Source: JACNKJ01 sp964344565
GTDB lineage: Bacteria > Krumholzibacteriota > Krumholzibacteriia > JACNKJ01
NCBI GenBank assembly: GCA_964344565.1
Contig: CAYFNT010000014.1
Location: 27,506 to 91,505, forward strand
Direction: 5' to 3'
Length of the DNA: 64,000 nt
Shown here: positions 8,419 to 17,900 of the stretch, piece after piece
How the letters are laid out: each line of letters opens with the position of its first letter
Position numbering within the stretch: the stretch's first letter is position 1
The notes under the pieces: generated by a model
The model's database searches: none
What the model was told of the DNA's origin: nothing
What the model saw: only the letters and a program-made list of their open reading frames with translations
Made by a program: the position numbers and the translations under genes

Positions 8419-9881
8419 GTCTGCGCCTGCGCATCTTCCTGACCTTCGCGCTGCTGGCCCTGCTGCCGGCCCTTCCGGCCACCTGGGCGGTGCGGCAGCT
8501 CATTCACAAGAGCTTCGAGTTGGGACTCAGCGAAGATCTTCGCGCGGGCCTGGACGCCGGCGCCGAGACCGCGCGTCGATACCTTCGCAGCGAGGCCCGC
8601 GACTTCCGAGAGGATGTGCAATCGGCCCTGGCCGCCGGCCCCTTGGCTCATCGCCAGGAGTTCCAGTGGATCCGCCTTGGCGCGGATGGCCGGGCCGAAT
8701 CTCGCAGCGACGATTACCTGGGAGAGAAGTCCGACGCCCTGGTGGCCGAAGCTCAGGAGCATCTGGACGAGTTGCGCGGAGACGGTGAAATGATCTCGCT
8801 CCGAGCCGCCTCGCGCAGCCGGCTGGCGGCCCTCGTCATGCGGGGCGGCGTACCCTACATACTCACGCGGCCCCTGCCCGCGGAATTCCTCGCCGATTTC
8901 GACGGCATCGTCGGCGCCCAGCAGCTGCAGGCCGGCCTCGATCTGGAGAAGGAGCGCCTGACCCGCGGCTTCCTCTATCCCTTCCTGCTGGTCTACCTGA
9001 TCATCCTGCTGCTGTCGCTGATCCTGGCCGGACTGCTCAGCCGTCGCCTTACCCGCGGCCTGGACACCCTCGTGGAAGGGGCCGAACGGGTGGGCTCCGG
9101 AGACTGGAGCCTGCGTCTGGATCCCGGCGGACGCGACGAGGTCGGCAAACTGGTCCTGGCCTTCAACGACATGGCCTCCAACCTGGAAGGTCAGCAGCGG
9201 CGACTGCTCGATCTCGAGAAGATGGCGGCCTGGCGCGAGATGGCCCGCGGTCTGGCCCACGAGATCAAGAATCCTCTTACGCCCATCTCCCTGGTCGTGC
9301 AGGAGCTTCGCGATCGCTACCGCGGCGAGGACGAAAACTACGGCGCGCTGCTTTCCGAATCGGGTCGCATCATCGAGGAGGAGGTGGAGAGCCTTCGGAA
9401 GCTGTCCCGGGAGTTCAGCGAGTTCGCGCGCACTCCTGAGATGAAGAAACTGCCTTCGGACCTGAATCAGCTTCTCCGCGATCTCTCCCACCTCTACGGG
9501 TCGGTGCCGGTTGAGCTGGATCTCGACGAGGATCTGGGCGAGTTCGACTTCGACTCCGAACAGATGCGCCGCGTGCTCTCGAACCTCTTCGAGAACGCCG
9601 TGGCCGCGCTGAACGGCGTGGACGGGGCGCGCATTTCCGTGAGCACGCGCCGCGAGGCTGCGGGCCGCGCCGAACTGATCTTCGCGGACAACGGCTCCGG
9701 CGTGCCCGGGGAGATCCGCGAACGCATCTTCGAACCCCACTTCACCACCAAGGGAAGCGGCATGGGCCTCGGCCTGGCCCTCGTGCGCAGCGTCATGCTG
9801 CTGCACGGCGGCGAGGTCAGGCTCGAGGAGGGGTCCGGCGCCCGCTTCCGGCTTAGCCTGCCCATGGAGGACCGCTCATGA
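8415..9881 (+). CDS. NtrY-like sensor histidine kinase
   Basis: 488 residues. A first membrane segment lies at residues about 6-28 and a second at about 189-213 (LVYLIILLLSLILAGLL), with a periplasmic sensor region between them. A HAMP domain follows (about 210-262), then the HisKA dimerisation helix with the phospho-acceptor in HEIKNPLTPI (His282). The HATPase domain has N box FENAVAAL, G1 FADNGSGVPG and G2 GSGMGLGLALV. The HEIKNPLTPI box is typical of NtrY. The stop overlaps the start of the regulator gene by four bases, so the two form a cognate pair. The signal is probably envelope-derived given the barrel and DUF4390 partners, but this is inferred. Confidence 0.92.
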   Translation: MSLRLRIFLTFALLALLPALPATWAVRQLIHKSFELGLSEDLRAGLDAGAETARRYLRSEARDFREDVQSALAAGPLAHRQEFQWIRLGADGRAESRSDDYLGEKSDALVAEAQEHLDELRGDGEMISLRAASRSRLAALVMRGGVPYILTRPLPAEFLADFDGIVGAQQLQAGLDLEKERLTRGFLYPFLLVYLIILLLSLILAGLLSRRLTRGLDTLVEGAERVGSGDWSLRLDPGGRDEVGKLVLAFNDMASNLEGQQRRLLDLEKMAAWREMARGLAHEIKNPLTPISLVVQELRDRYRGEDENYGALLSESGRIIEEEVESLRKLSREFSEFARTPEMKKLPSDLNQLLRDLSHLYGSVPVELDLDEDLGEFDFDSEQMRRVLSNLFENAVAALNGVDGARISVSTRREAAGRAELIFADNGSGVPGEIRERIFEPHFTTKGSGMGLGLALVRSVMLLHGGEVRLEEGSGARFRLSLPMEDRS

Positions 9882-11275
9882 AGGGCCGCATCCTCGTCGT
9901 GGATGACGAGAAGAACATCGGACGCAGCATGGAGATGATCCACGAGTCCGAGGGGCACGAGGTGGTCAGCGTGCACGCCGGCGACGAGGCCCTGGTCATG
10001 CTCGAAAAGCGCGGCGATTTCGACCTGGTCTACCTGGACATCCAGATGCCCGGCATGGACGGCATCGAAACCCTCGAGAAGATCCGCGAGCGTTGGCCGG
10101 ACCTGGCCGTGGTGATGATCTCGGGGCACGCCACGGTGGAGAAGGCCGTCGAGGCCCTCAAGCTCGGCGCCGCGGACTTCCTGGAAAAGGGATTCAGCAA
10201 GTCGCGGCTTCTGGCCACCACCGCGGCGGTCATGGATCGGGTGAGTCTGCGCCGGGAGAACCTCGAGCTTCGCAGGAACCTGGAGGCCGAAGACGAGATC
10301 ATCGGCGAGAGCGACGCCCTGCGCATGGTGCGCGAACAGATCCAACGCGTAGCGCCCAGTCCCGCGCGGGTGCTCATCACCGGCGAGAGCGGCACGGGCA
10401 AGGAACTGGTGGCGCGGGCCATCCACCGGGCCAGCGATCGGGCCAAGGGACCTTTCGTGCGCGTGAACTGCGCGGCCATTCCGGAGACCCTCATCGAAAG
10501 CGAACTCTTCGGCGTGGTGAAGGGCGCCTACACCGGCGCCGACCGCGACCGCGAGGGCAAGTTCAGCGCGGCCGACGGCGGCACGCTCTTCCTGGACGAG
10601 ATCGCCGACATGAGCCTGAACACCCAGACCAAGGTGCTCCGCGCCCTCCAGGAAGGCGAGTTCGAGAAGGTGGGCGGCGGCAAGACGGAGAAGGTGGACG
10701 TGCGGGTGCTCGCCGCCACCAACAAGAAACTCGAGTCCGCCGTGGCCGAGGGGGAGTTTCGCGAGGATCTCTACTATCGTCTGGCGGTGGTGCCGATTCA
10801 TCTGCCGCCGCTTCGCGCGCGCAAGGAGGACATCCCCCTGCTCGTGGAACGTTTCCAGAACGAGTTCGAGAGCAAGTACGGACTTCCCGCCAAACGCATG
10901 GAGCCCGAAATCCTCGAGAAGCTCGCCAGGCATGCCTGGCCGGGAAACATCCGCGAACTTCGAAACCAGGTGGAGCGACTGCTGATCATGGGGGGCGAGA
11001 GCATCGGTCCCCAGGATCTGCCTCCGGAGCTGACGGGCGGCGATTCGACCGCGCGTTTCCGCAGCCTCGACGAGGCGGTGAGCGCCCTGGCGGATACCTT
11101 GGCGGGCCAGCCCTTGAGCGAGTGCAAGAATCTCTTCGAGCGGGAGATCATCCGACTGGCTCTGGAACGGCGCCAGGGCAACGTGACCCGGGCGGCTCAG
11201 GATCTGGGCGTGGAGCGCACCAACCTGCACAAGAAGATCCGCCGGCTGGGGCTGGGCGAGGGGGATGAACTGTGA
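9878..11275 (+). CDS. NtrC-family sigma-54-dependent response regulator
   Basis: 465 residues. Receiver domain (1-120) with phospho-acceptor Asp54 in YLDIQMPG. The AAA+ sigma-54 interaction domain (about 138-375) has Walker A GESGTGKE, a GAYTGA loop (Tyr in place of the more common Phe), Walker B LFLDEIAD and the arginine-finger region. A Fis-type helix-turn-helix sits at the end (GNVTRAAQDLGVERTNLHKKI). It should activate transcription from -24/-12 promoters when phosphorylated by the upstream kinase. I found no convincing TGGCAC-N5-TTGC site in the neighbouring intergenic regions, so its targets are not visible here. Confidence 0.93.
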   Translation: MKGRILVVDDEKNIGRSMEMIHESEGHEVVSVHAGDEALVMLEKRGDFDLVYLDIQMPGMDGIETLEKIRERWPDLAVVMISGHATVEKAVEALKLGAADFLEKGFSKSRLLATTAAVMDRVSLRRENLELRRNLEAEDEIIGESDALRMVREQIQRVAPSPARVLITGESGTGKELVARAIHRASDRAKGPFVRVNCAAIPETLIESELFGVVKGAYTGADRDREGKFSAADGGTLFLDEIADMSLNTQTKVLRALQEGEFEKVGGGKTEKVDVRVLAATNKKLESAVAEGEFREDLYYRLAVVPIHLPPLRARKEDIPLLVERFQNEFESKYGLPAKRMEPEILEKLARHAWPGNIRELRNQVERLLIMGGESIGPQDLPPELTGGDSTARFRSLDEAVSALADTLAGQPLSECKNLFEREIIRLALERRQGNVTRAAQDLGVERTNLHKKIRRLGLGEGDEL

Positions 11276-11291
11276 GTGTTGGGAGCCACAG

Positions 11292-11308
11292 TGTGACGGA
11301 GAGTCACA
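11292..11308. promoter_or_regulatory. inverted repeat TGTGAC-N5-GTCACA
   Basis: A perfect 6-bp inverted repeat with a 5-base spacer, 17 bases after the stop of the response-regulator gene and about 150 bases upstream of the lipoprotein gene. It could be an operator (CRP/FNR-like half-sites but with a 7-base rather than 6-base core spacing) or a short stem. No U-run follows, so it is not a clear terminator. Confidence 0.35.
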
Positions 11309-11459
11309 GCCCGCGCTTTGAGGTAGGCGAGTGGCCTGAATCCGTAAACGATTGTCGTACAATGAGTAAAGAAGCTGTCTACCGCAGGAAACGGGGCCTG
11401 AATTGAGGCACGCGGATTGCGGTAGCAGGGTCGAGCCGGAAAAACAGGAGGACATACCC

Positions 11460-13349
11460 ATGAAAAGCCGAGTTCTCAATTCCAAGACGACCCTTATGGC
11501 GCTGGCGCCGCTGGTGGCGATGATCATTTTCGCCACGGGCTGCGATCTGGCCACTCCCGTTCAGGAGGATCCCGATCTCGACATCGCCTCGTCCCTGGCG
11601 CAGTCCGCGCAGACGACGGCGGCGGTGGAGCAGAACCTGAGCCTGCTGAACCAATTCGAGAATCCTTTGAGCAGTCTCGCCGAGGATGGAGGTCTGTACG
11701 GAGATGCGGACTCGGATACTTGGTCGGGGGAGGGAGTGGATTTCCCCAACAAGAGTGTCCGGACGGCCGATGAATTTCTGGCCCTCGGCCGTCTCTCTTC
11801 GAAGGCCGCTTCCTTTCCCGCGTTTTCTCGCCGCATGATGGAGTCTCCCGACATCGGCCATGGCTGGTCCAATCGTGACGCGCCGGGCGACACCATCGAC
11901 GTGCACTACTATGACGGACCCGACACCACCGGCCTGGACGCGCTGGTCTGGGTGGATCCCGAAAACGACATGGTCAAGTACGTGCAGCAGCACGAGTACG
12001 CGCCCATCATCGGACAGGTGATCCGCCGCGAGCAGGAGATCCTCATCGATATGGGCGGCACCCTCGAGGACGACAGCGACGACCTCTACCATCGCTTCGA
12101 GAGCGAAGAGGAATGGTTCGGAGGAGAGCTGGACGTCGCCATCGTGGCGCCTCTCTCCGGCGAGGGTCCCATCGAGCCCGGCGTTCAGGTTCGCGCCTAC
12201 CTCCGGGTCGACGAGCCGCGCTTCCATCCCCTGCAGCTCTGGACCGAGTCCGAACTCATCGTGGATCTGGGCGAGTTCCAGGTTGAGGAGGACGATCTCA
12301 TGTACTCCCTCGAGTCCACCGTGCACTGGCGCAGCGACGCCGAGCATCACGTGATCCTCGAGGATCCCCTGGGCGGTCCCATCCAGGACGGCACCGTGCT
12401 GGAGGCCCGCGGCGACTTCACGGCCGCCCCGATCAACGAATGGCTGGAATCCATCAGCGACACGGTTCGCGTGGACATGGGCGACCTGGAAGACGCCGAG
12501 GACGACCTTCTCTACGAGCTGAGCCGCCTGTCCATCTTCGACGGCACCGCCATCGACGGCGGGAGCCCCCGCAACTACGTGCACATGATCCCCGACGAAC
12601 CCGTGCAGCCCGGCGAGGAGCCCTGCGGCGGCGAAGCCTACCAGGACGTCTGGTACAGCGAGGATTGGTGGCTCGTTCACCTCGTTCGCGAGGCCGACAT
12701 CGAATGCGACGGTTCGGGTTCCCTCTACACACTCATGGAGTACCAGGACGGCAGCAGCTACGAGTCCTACATCGAGTGGGACGGCCAGGGCACGGCCACC
12801 ATCGAGGAAACCCGCGCCGACGGTACCGAGGTTTCGGGCAGCTGGAACGAGAACACCGGGGACTACTCGGTGCTGACCACCTATCCCGCGGGCAACGATC
12901 CGGTGAGCCGCGATCAGCACGGCACTTCCCTGGAAGGCTACACGGAAGCCTGGGACATCTACACCTGGCAGGACGGACGACCCGACGAGACCTACTTCAC
13001 CTCCGAGGGCGACCCCAGCGACTTCACGGCATCCGGGCATCGCGAGTATGAGGATCTCTACGAAGAGTTCACCTTCGCTTCGGCGGAGGACGACTTCGCC
13101 GAAGGCAGCTGGAGCCGCAACGACGGAGCCAGCGGCGACTTCCGCTACGAAGATCTCGAAGGCGGAGGCGGTCACCTGATCTTCTCGGCCGCCGATCCCA
13201 ACGCCGAGGGCGATCCTTCGGTGGAGGGCGAGATCTGGTTCGCGCCGGACGGCAGCGGATCCGGAACCATCACCGTGACCCAGTGGGGAAACACGGTGAC
13301 CTACGACATCGAGTTCGGTCCGGACGGTACGGACATGCAGATCAGCTAG
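11460..13349 (+). CDS. large acidic lipoprotein of unknown function
   Basis: About 629 residues from the ATG preceded by AGGAGG; the longer frame begins at a TTG without support. It has a lipoprotein signal with lipobox FATGC at about residue 25. The mature part is strikingly acidic, rich in Asp, Glu, Ser and Gly. Segments such as SGSWNENTGDYSVLTTYPAG, GSWSRNDGASGDFRYEDL and WFAPDGSGSGTITVTQWG suggest repeated beta-hairpins like MORN or toxin-type repeats, though I could not fix a period. No catalytic motif was found. It is followed by a strong terminator and a barrel-protein gene, so the two may share a promoter with partial read-through. Confidence 0.7.
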   Translation: MKSRVLNSKTTLMALAPLVAMIIFATGCDLATPVQEDPDLDIASSLAQSAQTTAAVEQNLSLLNQFENPLSSLAEDGGLYGDADSDTWSGEGVDFPNKSVRTADEFLALGRLSSKAASFPAFSRRMMESPDIGHGWSNRDAPGDTIDVHYYDGPDTTGLDALVWVDPENDMVKYVQQHEYAPIIGQVIRREQEILIDMGGTLEDDSDDLYHRFESEEEWFGGELDVAIVAPLSGEGPIEPGVQVRAYLRVDEPRFHPLQLWTESELIVDLGEFQVEEDDLMYSLESTVHWRSDAEHHVILEDPLGGPIQDGTVLEARGDFTAAPINEWLESISDTVRVDMGDLEDAEDDLLYELSRLSIFDGTAIDGGSPRNYVHMIPDEPVQPGEEPCGGEAYQDVWYSEDWWLVHLVREADIECDGSGSLYTLMEYQDGSSYESYIEWDGQGTATIEETRADGTEVSGSWNENTGDYSVLTTYPAGNDPVSRDQHGTSLEGYTEAWDIYTWQDGRPDETYFTSEGDPSDFTASGHREYEDLYEEFTFASAEDDFAEGSWSRNDGASGDFRYEDLEGGGGHLIFSAADPNAEGDPSVEGEIWFAPDGSGSGTITVTQWGNTVTYDIEFGPDGTDMQIS

Positions 13350-13380
13350 GATCGGCCCCGGCCGAGGCCTCGCGAAGACC

Positions 13381-13408
13381 GGGCCGGCGCTTTGCCGGCC
13401 CGGGTTTT
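13381..13408 (+). terminator. rho-independent terminator
   Basis: An 8-bp perfect stem (GGGCCGGC / GCCGGCCC) with loop GCTTT, followed by GGGTTTTCT. It lies after the lipoprotein gene and directly before the ribosome site of the next gene. Confidence 0.8.
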
Positions 13409-13425
13409 CTCGAAGGAGGACGAGC

Positions 13426-14061
13426 ATGAGAAACTGGCGAGCCCTGACCATCGCGACGAGCGCACTGCTCGCTTTCGGACTGTTCCCGGCGAATGCCCTC
13501 GAGATCGAATCGGCCGAAGGGGCCCATCCCTGGGAGATCGGCTTCGGGATCATGGGAGGGTGGAAGCAGCTGGAAGAAGCCAGCGCCAACGATCCCTTCC
13601 ACGTGGTCGACGGGGCCGGTTTCGGATTCGCCCTCACCGGAGGCCGCTGGCTGGGAAGCCGGGTGAAGCTCACCTTCGACGTGGAGAGCAGCGTTTACGA
13701 TACGAGCATCCCGGAAGTGCAGGCGAACTTCGTCACCTTCACCTTCGGCATCCGCGGCCACTTCTTCGATCGCGGTCCCATCCGTCCCTATCTGCGCGGA
13801 AGCTTCGGCGGTGCACAGACCGTCATCGAGCCGGTGAGCGGCGGCGATGAGCGCATGGAGCTGTCGGGCATGACCGGCGTGGTGGGGGGCGGTCTGCACC
13901 TGGCGCCTGCGCGCCGCCTTCGCTTCGACCTGGAGCTGAACCATGCGGTCATCGAATACGGCGACGCTTCGGTGATCCTCGAGTCGGTCTACATCGGTAC
14001 GCGCATCCACAAGGCCGCCAGTTCCACGCGCCTTCGCTTCAGCACTCTGTTCCTCTTCTGA
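13426..14061 (+). CDS. outer-membrane beta-barrel protein
   Basis: 211 residues, with a signal peptide (ALTIATSALLAFGLFPANA) and then alternating strands typical of a small eight-stranded barrel: WEIGFGIMGGWKQL, GFGFALTGGRWLG, VKLTFDVESSVYD, FVTFTFGIRGHFFD, LRFDLELNHAVIEYG. The C-terminus ends LRFSTLFLF with a terminal Phe, the expected assembly signal. The start is set by GAAGGAGG. No enzymatic residues are evident. It may be an OmpA/OmpX-like barrel without a peptidoglycan domain. Specific function unknown. Confidence 0.75.
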   Translation: MRNWRALTIATSALLAFGLFPANALEIESAEGAHPWEIGFGIMGGWKQLEEASANDPFHVVDGAGFGFALTGGRWLGSRVKLTFDVESSVYDTSIPEVQANFVTFTFGIRGHFFDRGPIRPYLRGSFGGAQTVIEPVSGGDERMELSGMTGVVGGGLHLAPARRLRFDLELNHAVIEYGDASVILESVYIGTRIHKAASSTRLRFSTLFLF

Positions 14062-14065
14062 ACGA

Positions 14066-14090
14066 AAAACCCCGCCCGATCGGGCGGGGT
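14066..14090 (-). terminator. terminator between convergent genes
   Basis: Stem CCCCGCCC / GGGCGGGG with loop GATC. On the minus strand it is followed by TTTTTCG, so it mainly serves the gene ending at 14117. Confidence 0.8.
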
Positions 14091-14116
14091 CACCTGATTG
14101 TCGGAGGGGTTCAGGT

Positions 14117-14794
14117 CTAGAACTCGGACTTGATCTGTCCCCAGTTGGTGCTCTCGCTGGCGGTGGTGCCGCAGCAGACGTAGACGCCCCAAGCGTTGAA
14201 GTAGGTGATGTCTCCGCCGGCGCCGTCGCCGATCTCCAGCCAGAAGTCGCCGCCCGCGGCAGCGCCCGCGAAGGTGTCGGCGAAGCCGGCCGGCGATTCG
14301 ATGGCGGGCAGGAAACAACCGGGTATGAAGTCGCCCGGGCAGTCGTACTCGCCCAGGGGCTCGGCGGCATCGTCACCGAAGGTGAATACGCCAACGACAT
14401 TGCCGGAACAACCACAGCAGTCCTCGAGGGGGCAGCCGTCGAGCTGGGGACGGCAAAGCGCGGTCACGGGGCCGTAGTCGTAGTTTCCGTCGGAGTCCTC
14501 ATCGTAGTAGAGGTCGATGATGAGATCGCCGACCCAGGTCTGATCGATGTCGATGGAGAGGACCACATTGGTGATGGCGCATCCGCCGGCGGTGGTGATG
14601 GGACCGAAGGCGAGAAGCCCCGCGGTGTCGTCGAAGTTGGTGCCCACCGTCATGCCGTAGTAGTCGCAGCCGTTGACGTCGCAGTCGACGCGCGCACCGG
14701 CCGGTCCGCCATCGTTCGGCACCTTCAGATCGAGATCGTTGGCCAGGACGGGGAAGGCCAGCGCGATGATGCAGAGGGCAGTTAGCAATTTCAT
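14117..14794 (-). CDS. secreted P-domain (proprotein convertase P/Homo B-like) protein
   Basis: 225 residues from the ATG with GGAGGA upstream. The signal peptide (LLTALCIIALAFPVLA) is followed by a Cys-rich mature protein that looks like a stand-alone P domain: VVLSIDIDQTWVGDLIIDLYYD early, and GDFWLEIGDGAGGDITYFNAWGVYVC at the end. This is the usual pattern of P domains attached to bacterial proteases. No protease domain is present here, and there is no sorting tail. At least ten cysteines (including CCGCSG and VCCGTT) suggest disulphides. Role unknown; a binding or structural surface protein is the likeliest reading. Confidence 0.7.
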   Translation of the reverse strand: MKLLTALCIIALAFPVLANDLDLKVPNDGGPAGARVDCDVNGCDYYGMTVGTNFDDTAGLLAFGPITTAGGCAITNVVLSIDIDQTWVGDLIIDLYYDEDSDGNYDYGPVTALCRPQLDGCPLEDCCGCSGNVVGVFTFGDDAAEPLGEYDCPGDFIPGCFLPAIESPAGFADTFAGAAAGGDFWLEIGDGAGGDITYFNAWGVYVCCGTTASESTNWGQIKSEF

Positions 14795-14951
14795 AGAGGA
14801 TCCTCCGGGTTGGACTTGTTTCAACTGCACGAAATGAAAAGCACACTTCGCGCCATTCCGGACCAGAATTCACTATAGTGATGAAATGCCAGTAAACCCT
14901 ACTCGATCGATTCTCCCAAGTCAATGAAAGATTCAGATGACCGCAACGAAT

Positions 14952-14978
14952 AAAAAAAGCCCCGGCGAGTGCCGGGGC
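14952..14978 (-). terminator. rho-independent terminator of the large secreted protein gene
   Basis: Stem GCCCCGGC / GCCGGGGC (loop GAGT), with seven consecutive Ts following on the minus strand. It lies 20 bases beyond the stop at 14999. Confidence 0.85.
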
Positions 14979-14998
14979 ATCATTGCGAACGTGCGGTT

Positions 14999-17900
14999 CT
15001 ACTTCAGAAGGATGGCCTTGGAGCCGTAGGTCCCCTCCCGGGTACGGAGCTGCACGAAATAGACTCCGCTGGCCGAGGACCTCCCCGCCTCATCCCGCCC
15101 GTCCCAACTCAACTCGTGGACGCCTCGCTCCCAGTATCCCTGCGCCAGGGATATGATTCGGCGGCCCTGGGCATCCAGCACCGAGAGTTCGATCTCGCCG
15201 GCCGTGGCCAGGTTGAATCGCACCGAGGTCTTCGGATTGAAGGGGTTGGGATAGATGCCCGCAAGGGCGTCGAAGGCGGGCGCGGAACCGTCGGGAGCCG
15301 AGGTGGTGCTGTCGCCGAGCACCATCACCCAGGTGGAGCCTTCGCTCGAGGCGAGAAGCCCGGAGTCGTAGATCATGTCCACCCGGATGGCCACCGAATC
15401 GGAGTCGGCCGCGGCGGAGAAGTTCAGCGGGATCTGCACGTCGATGGTCACCGAGTCGCTGCCACCCGGCGCCAGGGCGTAGCTGCCCAGGAGATCGCCG
15501 AGCAGCCATCCCTTCTCATCGCTCCACTCGAAGTCTCCGCTCATGGGAGTGTCCTCCCGCAGATTGTGGATGCTCGCCTCCAGGGTCAGGACCTCGCCCG
15601 CCACGCCGGAGATGCCACGCTCCTGGAGGTCCACCACCACGGGATTGAACACCTCGATCTCGAACTCGAAGACCTGGTCACCGATGCCGCGGGGGGCGTC
15701 CTCGGTGGTCTGGACATTGAGCTGAGCGCTGAAGTTGCCCGGCGCCTGATCGTCGATGACCAGGGCCTGTAGCATGAGCTCCGTGCCGGCCAGCGGAGGC
15801 ACCGGAACCAGAATGCCCGACGGCGACAGGGGAAGGTCCGGGCTCAGCGGCTCGACGAAGACCTGCATGGGCAACTCGGAGTTGTTAAGCAACAGGAAGG
15901 GCATGTCGAAGAGCTGCCCGCCGAGAGTGCCCGTGTAGAGCGGCGAGGTCGGCAGCTGCACGATGCCGAGGGCCGGATCGATGATGAAGTTGAACTGGGT
16001 CCAGTAGTCGAAGCCGAAATCCTCCACGAAGGTGAGATCCAGAATGAGCTCCTGGCCCACGAGAGCGGGATCCGGCGGGATGTTCAGGATGACCTGGCAT
16101 TCCACGGTCTGACCCGCGGGCAGGAGCGGCGGGCAGTTCACGAAGCCGGGAAGGCCCAGGTTGTTGTTCTGGATCGCGTTGAAGACCAGAGGCTGATCCG
16201 TGGGATTCGTGAGCAGGAACGGGATCTGCGCGTTCGAATTGCCCGGCACCAGCCCGAGCGGATCGAAGGGCTCCACGATCAGCGGCAGACCCACGAAGAT
16301 CTCGCCGACGGGTACCTGCGTGGGCAGGCCGTTGATCTCGGCGAAGAAATCGAGGGGCGCTCCCGCACCCGGCGGTGCCGAGATGGGCGGCACGAAGGTG
16401 ATCTGGTCGTAGAACACCCCGCCCGGTTCGATGGTCATGAGCTCGGGCTCCTCGGGAAAGACCTGCCAATCTCCACCCAGATCCGATTCGTAGAAGACGT
16501 TCTCGAAATCGAGGATGCCGTCGGTGTTGTTCTCCACGCGAATGTCCAGCAGTCGAGGTTGTCCCGGCAGACCGTAGGGCGGACTGACGATGTCCACGGA
16601 AACCGGGGGATCCAGCGTGATGATGCCCTGGATGATCTGGGGCGGCCCTGCGCCGTCGACGATGAGGGTCACCGGATTGGCGAAACCGGCCGGCAGATCC
16701 TCGGGCACGGTCATCACCCATTGGGGTGTCGCGCCCTGGCCTGGGGGCAGATCGAGATTGATGGGCCCTCCGTCGTACCAGCCCTGTTCATCGATGAAGC
16801 TGAGGTTCACGGTGAGGGGCGTGTCGGTGAGGTTATTGGACAGGGGCGTCACCATGGTGAGTTCGCGCCCCGTGATCACCGGCACCACGGGTTCGGGGAG
16901 GGGGTCGATGACCGTCACCGGCACCTCGATGATGTCGCAGGGGCAGACGGTGAGCCAGATGTAGTCGTCGCGATTGGGTCCGAGGGCGTTGGTGGTCGGC
17001 TTGGTGTTGCCGTCCAGGCGCGCGCGGTCCGCCTTGCTTCGGGCCTTGCTCTCGATGACGTCGTAGAGAATGAGCGGCCACTCCGCGAGAGGGATCACCT
17101 CGAAATCGATCCGATCGTCGCCCACCCATGCATGGTTGATGAGTATGCCGTCGCCCCTGGCGACCACCACCGCCCCGGGCGGGACGGTCACGTCCATGCT
17201 CGTGTCGAAGCTCACGAAGCCGGGCGTGGGCGCGCAGACCTCGCCGATTGGCGCGTGAGCCGTCACGGATGGAGAGAGCGTCGTATTGAGCTTGCCCTGC
17301 AGGATCAGGCTCGCGCCGCCAGGAGGGCAGGCTCCGTTGATGCCGGCCGCGGCCGCCGCGAGGGGCCGGTTTCCTTGACCGGATTGCCCGTCCATTCGCC
17401 TGAGTATGCGGCGCTCGTCGCAGTAGCACTTCGAGCTGAAGACCACCTGGTTGTAACCGAGGAAGCAGCGTGCCTCCGTGGCCGCGGTCATGCTGAGCAG
17501 CGAAGACCAGCAGGTGGCCCACCAGGCGAAGGCCTGGGGGGTCTGGAAGTAGGTGGTGTAGAAGGACTGGGTCACGTCGATGTGGTAGGAGCGGATGGTG
17601 CCGTTGGTTCGCACCCAGTTGCGCTTCATGATGGTGCCCGGCGCGAAGATGCCGTTGTAGTAGTTGAACACGGAATCCCGCGCGGCCAGTCCTTGAGGCG
17701 TGGGCGGATACTGCTCCACGGAGGTGGTCGGGTTGTTCCAGCCGTGGGAGGTCACGAGCAGGACATCCGCGCTGCGGTCGCTGCAGAAGGTGAAGAAGTT
17801 CCAGATGCCTCCACCGCCGGAATTCAGATCGTTGGCGGCGTCTCCGTAGGTGGCGCCCTGCGCGTAGTGCTGACTGCCCACCACCCAGGTGCGGAAGATG

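Noticed and set aside
8028..9806. Long minus-strand frame opposite the DUF4390 and kinase genes
   Set aside because: Composition (Gln/Ala/Gly rich) and lack of any domain show it is a shadow of the kinase, whose HisKA and HATPase motifs are clear.
11292..11308. Stem after the NtrC-like gene as a rho-independent terminator
   Set aside because: The stem is only six pairs and is not followed by a T-run; kept only as a possible operator.
9494..11554. 686-codon minus-strand frame opposite the NtrC-like regulator
   Set aside because: Antisense to an unmistakable AAA+ regulator; no protein motif in this frame.
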